A DNA stretch of 10,518 bases from Anaerolineae bacterium. GTDB lineage: Bacteria; Chloroflexota; Anaerolineae; Aggregatilineales; Phototrophicaceae. The DNA lies in contig JALONZ010000027.1 of assembly GCA_025454675.1 (NCBI GenBank), forward strand, positions 1-10,518, in the 5' to 3' direction. The notes under the pieces are model-generated. The model had not been told where the DNA came from. It did not search any database and saw only the letters and a list, made by a program, of their open reading frames with translations. The translations under genes were made by a program, and so were the position numbers. Positions 7,323 to 10,518 of the stretch are shown piece after piece. Position 1 is the stretch's first letter. Each line of letters starts with the position of its first letter.

Positions 7323-7342
7323 GGACGACATATATGTCGTCC
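7323..7342. repeat. Perfect 20-bp palindrome GGACGACATATATGTCGTCC
   Basis: Every base pairs with its partner, and the preceding GTAG makes the left side look like the arm of a longer element whose right arm has decayed. It lies in the divergent intergenic region (7235-7373) between padR and the hydrolase gene, about 30 nt before the hydrolase start. It could be a dispersed REP-type palindrome or an operator. The rest of that intergenic stretch shows no clear promoter for the hydrolase. Confidence 0.6.
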
Positions 7343-7373
7343 ATCATTCATGATGAGAAAGGCATATATCTCT

Positions 7374-8291
7374 ATGACATTTCCAAATTATTATGACCCC
7401 GCCAAAATTGGACAACTGTATAACCCGAATGTGACCGCCGCCGCCGATTTTGGATTGAAAGCAGGCTTAAAGCCCGCCCATACCGATAGCAAGCGCGTAT
7501 TTTTATTGTTGGTGGATGTGCAAGCCGATTTTGTTCATCCAGATGGGGCGTTAGCTGTCCCTGGCGCGGTGGATGATACACGGCGCACAGTGGAATGGAT
7601 TTATAACCACACCGGTGAAATTACGCAAATTGGTGCGACGCTGGATAGTCACCTTCCGATTCAAATTTTTTCGCCGACATGGTGGGCAGATGCGGATGGT
7701 CAACATCCCGCGCCGTATACCGAAATCACCAATGCGGATGTGCGAAGTGGCAAATGGACACCGCTATATGATGTGGCGTGGTCGCATGAATATGTGGAAG
7801 TGTTGGAAGAACAGGCAAAAAAACGCCTGATGATATGGCCCTATCACACCCTCATCGGGACACCCGGTCATGCGATTGTGCCTGCACTCTTAGAAGCAAT
7901 CGCCTATCACACGGCGGCGCGTCAAGCCCAACCGAATATGTATACCAAAGGCATGATTCCCAAAACCGAAAATTATTCCGTGATTGAGCCAGAGGTCAAA
8001 GTGCCAGAACATCCCAACGGGCGGGTGAATACGGCATTGATGGATGACATTGGCAAGTATGACCTGATTTATATCGCGGGGCAGGCAAAAAGTCATTGCG
8101 TCTTAGAGACGGTCACATCCATGATGCGTTACTATCCACCCCAAATCGTGAAAAAGATGCGGATTTTGGAAGATGCCATGTCATCTGTCGCGCACCCTGT
8201 GATTGATTTTGAAGCCTTGTCGCAAAAGGCATTCGGGGTGTTCACGCAGTATGGCTTGACGATGACCAAGACGAGCGAGCCGATTGGGTAG
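7374..8291 (+). CDS. Isochorismatase-fold cysteine hydrolase, nicotinamidase-like
   Basis: Predicted amidase of the isochorismatase superfamily, 305 aa from the ATG at 7374. ATGs at 7350/7353 are in frame but have no ribosome-binding site, whereas GAAAGG stands 11 nt before 7374 and MTFPNYYDPAK is a natural start. The catalytic triad is visible: D48 in LLLVDVQADF, K192 in YTKGMIPKTENYS, and C242 in GQAKSHCVLETV. Metal-site-like D91-S-H93 and WPYH (155-158) match the nicotinamidase pattern (D-x-H and WPxH). At about 300 aa it is longer than classic PncA, owing to a roughly 40-residue N-terminal arm and insertions, so nicotinamide as substrate is likely but not proven. Its last 31 codons and stop are repeated at 9115-9208. 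The next gene begins 51 nt after its stop, beyond a terminator-like hairpin. Confidence 0.85.
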   Translation: MTFPNYYDPAKIGQLYNPNVTAAADFGLKAGLKPAHTDSKRVFLLLVDVQADFVHPDGALAVPGAVDDTRRTVEWIYNHTGEITQIGATLDSHLPIQIFSPTWWADADGQHPAPYTEITNADVRSGKWTPLYDVAWSHEYVEVLEEQAKKRLMIWPYHTLIGTPGHAIVPALLEAIAYHTAARQAQPNMYTKGMIPKTENYSVIEPEVKVPEHPNGRVNTALMDDIGKYDLIYIAGQAKSHCVLETVTSMMRYYPPQIVKKMRILEDAMSSVAHPVIDFEALSQKAFGVFTQYGLTMTKTSEPIG

Positions 8292-8292
8292 G
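8199..8292 (+). repeat. 94-bp direct repeat, copy 1 (functional 3' end of the hydrolase gene)
   Basis: This stretch codes VIDFEALSQKAFGVFTQYGL and the following residues to the TAG stop of the hydrolase. It recurs 916 bp downstream with 91 of 94 bases identical; the three differences (8214, 8234, 8276) are all transitions. Identity stops abruptly at both ends. Confidence 0.95.
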
Positions 8293-8300
8293 GTAAGATT

Positions 8301-8321
8301 TCCCCTGAAAAGGGGATTTTT
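8301..8321 (+). terminator. Short intrinsic terminator after the hydrolase gene
   Basis: TCCCC (8301-8305) and GGGGA (8312-8316) form a 5-bp stem around TGAAAA, followed by TTTTTATT. The stem is short but GC-rich and the T-run is good. It lies 9 nt after the hydrolase stop and suggests that the FGE gene is at least partly uncoupled from the hydrolase. Confidence 0.6.
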
Positions 8322-8342
8322 ATTAATGTAGGAGTGATAATT

Positions 8343-9122
8343 ATGAAACCGAATACGGTAGATATTTTACCGCAACCATTCGTATGGATGCCCATCTCCG
8401 CGGGCAAAGTGACCATCACCAAAGAATGGAGAGAGGATAGTGAATCACAGATATTTGATGTCTCTGCCTTCGACATGGCGAAATATCCCTGTACCAATGC
8501 CCAATTCAAATTGTTCATGGACGCGGGTGGCTATGCCGAAAAACGATGGTGGACAGATGATGGTTGGGCTGATCGGCAAGTCTTTAACTGGTTAAAACCG
8601 CGGTTTTGGGATGATAGCCAATTCAACAGCGCAGAACAACCGGTTGTGGGTGTGTCGTGGTATGAGGCGGTCGCATTTTGCACTTGGTTGAGTGAAATTA
8701 CAGGCGAAAATATCATGCTACCCACCGAACAACAATGGCAACGTGCCGCGCAGGGTGATAAAGGATTGACTTATCCGTGGGGCAATGACTGGGATGGGTC
8801 ACGTTGTAATCATAATGTTGGTGGTCAAGGGATTGGTAAACCCACCCCTGTGCGCCAATATGAAGGCAAAGGGGATAGTCCGTTTGGCGTGGTGGATATG
8901 GCGGGTAATGTTTGGGAATGGTGCAAGACGGGGTATGAGACAGGTGTACAAGACTTACAAGGAACTGGCGTTCGTGTTAAGCGCGGTGGCTCATGGCATG
9001 GCATCCGTGCAAACGCTTTCCGTGCTGTGAGTCGTCTCGGTGGTTCTCCTCATTACAGGAATGCCGCGCTTCATTCGGGTCACATCACGGGTTTTCGGAT
9101 TGCTCGCATAGCGCGTGATTGA
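8343..9122 (+). CDS. Stand-alone FGE-sulfatase (SUMF1-like, C-type-lectin fold) protein with putative hypervariable C-terminus
   Basis: 259 aa from the ATG at 8343, preceded by TAGGAG with about 8 nt spacing (a GTG at 8334 sits inside this ribosome-binding site and is rejected). FGE-fold motifs are clear: FVWMPISAGKV (13-23), FDMAKYPCTNAQFKLFMDAG (43-62), QPVVGVSWYEAVAFCTWLSE (99-118), LPTEQQWQRAAQG (126-138), YPWGNDWD (144-151), SPFGVVDMAGNVWEWC (179-194), RGGSW (214-218) and GFRIAR (250-255). The cysteine pair that makes true FGE an oxidase is absent after C194, so it is probably a binding protein rather than a formylglycine-forming enzyme. Between GGSW and GFR, residues 219-249 are unlike the usual Asn-rich stretch and most codons end in C or T. 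No signal peptide. The stop codon lies inside the second copy of the 94-bp repeat. Confidence 0.9.
   Translation: MKPNTVDILPQPFVWMPISAGKVTITKEWREDSESQIFDVSAFDMAKYPCTNAQFKLFMDAGGYAEKRWWTDDGWADRQVFNWLKPRFWDDSQFNSAEQPVVGVSWYEAVAFCTWLSEITGENIMLPTEQQWQRAAQGDKGLTYPWGNDWDGSRCNHNVGGQGIGKPTPVRQYEGKGDSPFGVVDMAGNVWEWCKTGYETGVQDLQGTGVRVKRGGSWHGIRANAFRAVSRLGGSPHYRNAALHSGHITGFRIARIARD
8997..9089 (+). other. Putative diversity-generating retroelement variable region in the FGE gene
   Basis: Between the invariant GGSW and GFR motifs, positions that are Asn in typical FGE-like proteins are replaced by H-G-I (219-221), F226, L-G-G-S (232-235), H-Y (237-238) and L-H (243-244). The codons are CAT GGC ATC, TTC, CTC GGT GGT TCT, CAT TAC and CTT CAT, all ending in C or T. 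That is what adenine-specific mutagenesis of AAC/AAT codons yields. The GC-rich stretch GGTTTTCGGATTGCTCGC right after it could act as the initiation-of-homing site. No template repeat or reverse transcriptase is seen in the window, so this stays a hypothesis. Confidence 0.4.
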
Positions 9123-9208
9123 TTTTGAAACCTTGTCGCAAAAGGCATTTGGGGTGTTCACGCAGTATGGCTTGACGATGACCAAGACGAGTGAGCCGAT
9201 TGGGTAGG
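9115..9208 (+). pseudogene. 94-bp direct repeat, copy 2: displaced 3' end of the hydrolase gene
   Basis: This copy would encode VIDFETLSQKAFGVFTQYGL and the rest of the hydrolase C-terminus up to a TAG, but it has no upstream hydrolase sequence and is out of frame with the FGE gene, which ends at the TGA at 9120-9122 within it. One of the three differences is non-synonymous (Ala to Thr), two are silent. It is therefore a fragment left by duplication or insertion, not a gene. Unlike copy 1, it is followed by unrelated sequence with no terminator. Confidence 0.9.
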
Positions 9209-9244
9209 TGATATATTTTTATCTGCACCCACTAGAGAATCTAA

Positions 9245-9351
9245 CCCCACCCCTAAATCCCCTCCCCATTACATGGAGAGGGGACTTTTCCCCGCAGAAT
9301 GACGGTTTTCTCCCCCTCTCCACAGCGTGGGGAGGGTGCTGGGGGGTGGGG
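9245..9351. repeat. Nested GC-rich inverted repeat (MITE/REP-like intergenic element)
   Basis: Outer arms CCCCACCCC (9245-9253) and GGGGTGGGG (9343-9351) are perfect; a second pair, CCCTCCCC (9260-9267) with GGGGAGGG (9329-9336), continues the stem after a short mismatch; an inner pair, TGGAGAGGGG (9274-9283) with CCCCTCTCCA (9313-9322), closes it. No open reading frame of note is inside. It is probably a dispersed non-coding repeat that can fold as a cruciform; as a transcript it may also end upstream transcription. Together with the promoter it accounts for most of the non-coding stretch 9209-9453. Confidence 0.7.
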
Positions 9352-9358
9352 TCAAACA

Positions 9359-9387
9359 ATTAGCAATCATGGTAGGTAATTGCTAAT
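9359..9387. promoter_or_regulatory. Inverted repeat over the -35 of the TIR gene: candidate operator
   Basis: ATTAGCAAT (9359-9367) and ATTGCTAAT (9379-9387) are perfect 9-bp arms around an 11-nt centre. The right arm covers the predicted -35 hexamer (9380-9385), so a bound dimer would block the promoter. No regulator gene is adjacent in the window. Confidence 0.5.
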
Positions 9388-9408
9388 GGTGCATAAGGCG
9401 GTTATAAT
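9380..9408 (+). promoter_or_regulatory. Promoter of the TIR-FGE gene
   Basis: -35 TTGCTA (9380-9385, 4 of 6 consensus), 17-bp spacer, and a perfect -10 TATAAT (9403-9408). The start site would be near 9415, giving a leader of about 39 nt before the ATG at 9454. Confidence 0.7.
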
Positions 9409-9453
9409 GTGCGTTATGATAATAGCGGATAAACCCATAGTGGGGATATTTAG

Positions 9454-10518
9454 ATGGTAAAAATCTTTATTTCATATCGTCGGGCAGATAGCAAAAAAGA
9501 TGCGGGTCGCATTTATGACCGCCTTGTAGAGGCATTTGGCAAACATAACATTTTTAAGGATGTAGATAATATCGAACTTGGCGATGATTTTCGCGGTGTG
9601 TTGCGTGAAGCCGTTGCTGGGTGTGATATTTTGTTGGCGATTATCGGCAAGCAGTGGCTGAATATCACCGATGAGAAAACAGGCAAACGGCGCTTGGATA
9701 ACCCCGATGATTTTGTTCGCATCGAAATCGAAAGCGCCTTGCAACGTGATAAATGCCTTGTCATCCCGTTATTGGTAGATGGCGCATTCATGCCCAGTGG
9801 GGATGAATTGCCCCTTAATTTGCGCGAATTGGCATTCAAAAATGCGACTACTGTGCGTGATGACCCCGATTTTCATAAAGATGTGGATAAACTGATTGAT
9901 TCGATTCAACGCCGTTATCATACCCCGCCTGTAACCCCGCCTCAAACCGATGTTTATGCCCTCATCGGCAAATTTTATGAGCTATTTGATGCCCAAGATT
10001 GGGATTTGGCGCGGGAAATCCTCGCACAAATTCGGGCGACAGGCAAAATTCCACGCACTTTTAAGGCGGATGCGTTTGAAACTGATATTTGGAATGCCAT
10101 TCAAGTTCAAGACCGTGACAATGAGTATCGTGTGTTGCAAGGCATGGTTGGCAGAGTGCCACCAATTCGCATTTGGGACGGGTTGGTGGCATTTTGGGAA
10201 GCCTATCCCAATTATGACCCAGATGATTTAGCCCGTTTTAAGCCCGCACCACCCAAACCCACCCGCAAAACCGCGCTCGACCTGTTGCCCAAGCCCTTCG
10301 CATGGATGCCCATCTCGGCGGGCAAAGTGACCCTTATCACTGAAAAAAGTTGGGCAAAAAATTATATCCCCGAAGGCAAATCACAAACATTCGATGTCTC
10401 CGCGTTTGACATGGCGAAATATCCCTGTACCAATGCCCAATTCAAATTGTTCATGGATGCGGGCGGCTATGCCGAAAAACGTTGGTGGACAGAGGATGGT
10501 TGGCAGGCAAAACTGGAT
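9454..10518 (+). CDS. TIR domain protein with helical linker and C-terminal FGE-sulfatase domain (3' end beyond right edge)
   Basis: 355 codons are visible without a stop, from the ATG at 9454, which has GGGGAT about 7 nt upstream. Residues 1-110 form a TIR domain: VKIFISYRRADS, FKDVDNIELGDDFRGVLREA, CDILLAIIGKQWL and DFVRIEIESAL, where E91 lies at the position of the catalytic glutamate of NAD-cleaving TIR domains. Residues 165-262 are a helical linker (ALIGKFYELFDAQDWDLARE and so on) that I do not recognise, bracketed by Pro-rich hinges (TPPVTPPQ at 157-164; PAPPKPT at 264-270). From 275 an FGE domain begins (LDLLPKPFAWMPISAGKV, DMAKYPCTNAQFKLFMDAGG) and is cut by the window edge. Its DNA is nearly identical to the stand-alone FGE gene. 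No signal or membrane segment, so it is probably a cytosolic effector. NADase activity is known for related bacterial TIRs, inferred here. Confidence 0.9.
   Translation, partial: MVKIFISYRRADSKKDAGRIYDRLVEAFGKHNIFKDVDNIELGDDFRGVLREAVAGCDILLAIIGKQWLNITDEKTGKRRLDNPDDFVRIEIESALQRDKCLVIPLLVDGAFMPSGDELPLNLRELAFKNATTVRDDPDFHKDVDKLIDSIQRRYHTPPVTPPQTDVYALIGKFYELFDAQDWDLAREILAQIRATGKIPRTFKADAFETDIWNAIQVQDRDNEYRVLQGMVGRVPPIRIWDGLVAFWEAYPNYDPDDLARFKPAPPKPTRKTALDLLPKPFAWMPISAGKVTLITEKSWAKNYIPEGKSQTFDVSAFDMAKYPCTNAQFKLFMDAGGYAEKRWWTEDGWQAKLD

Noticed and set aside
7350..7373. Upstream ATGs at 7350 and 7353 for the hydrolase
   Set aside because: No purine-rich site precedes them; the sequence just upstream is the 20-bp palindrome. 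The ATG at 7374 gives the natural MTFPNYYDPAK start.
9115..9208. Copy 2 of the 94-bp repeat as a C-terminal extension or small gene
   Set aside because: It is out of frame with the FGE gene, which terminates within it, and there is no start codon with a ribosome-binding site for it alone.
8199..9208. Insertion sequence or transposon carrying the FGE gene
   Set aside because: No transposase or integrase and no terminal inverted repeats are seen; the flanking 94-bp repeats are coding sequence of the hydrolase and far too long for a target-site duplication.
9472..9839. Two minus-strand open reading frames opposite the TIR domain
   Set aside because: Both are shadows of the TIR coding frame, which has clear conserved motifs.
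1..10518. CRISPR arrays, tRNA or rRNA genes
   Set aside because: No regularly spaced repeats and no tRNA- or rRNA-like sequence were recognised on either strand by eye; a dedicated scan was not possible.

Overview
The window looks like chromosomal DNA of a Chloroflexota bacterium, probably of the Anaerolineae or a relative. This is inferred from family make-up (TIR and FGE-sulfatase multidomain proteins, a long nicotinamidase-like hydrolase, a PadR/ABC-2 cassette) and moderate base composition; no marker gene confirms it.

Positions 1-2345 (minus strand) hold a sulfate ABC importer operon: periplasmic-type sulfate-binding protein, then CysT, then the start of CysW, which runs off the left edge. 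Genes are tightly coupled (5-nt gap, then an ATGA overlap). Upstream of the operon is a near-consensus promoter with a 34-bp palindrome over the expected transcription start, a likely repressor operator. Positions 2437-4044 (minus) encode a secreted GH13 alpha-glucan hydrolase with all catalytic residues, as a single-gene unit with hairpins on both sides.

Positions 4180-7234 (minus) are one four-gene operon: PadR repressor, a multi-pass membrane protein with an N-terminal PadR-associated helical domain, an ABC ATPase of the BcrA type and an ABC-2 permease. Two ATGA overlaps and a ribosome-binding site lying across a stop codon tie the genes together. The operon ends at a strong bidirectional terminator at 4116-4151. 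The promoter region carries ATAC/GTAT half-sites that PadR may bind.

Positions 7235-10518 (plus) are the accessory and most interesting part: a nicotinamidase-like cysteine hydrolase, a stand-alone FGE-sulfatase (C-type-lectin fold) protein, and the start of a TIR-helical-FGE protein that runs off the right edge. The stand-alone FGE gene lacks the FGE catalytic cysteines. Its C-terminus resembles the variable region of a diversity-generating retroelement target. It is flanked by two copies of a 94-bp sequence (91/94 identical): the 3' end of the hydrolase gene and a displaced copy just after the FGE gene. The FGE domains of the stand-alone and TIR proteins share near-identical DNA, so one derives from the other. 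Palindromic repeats (a perfect 20-bp palindrome at 7323-7342 and a nested GC-rich inverted repeat at 9245-9351) punctuate this region. My working hypothesis is a recognition/effector locus in which hypervariable FGE-fold domains sense ligands, TIR consumes NAD and the hydrolase acts on nicotinamide. No reverse transcriptase or template repeat is visible within the window.
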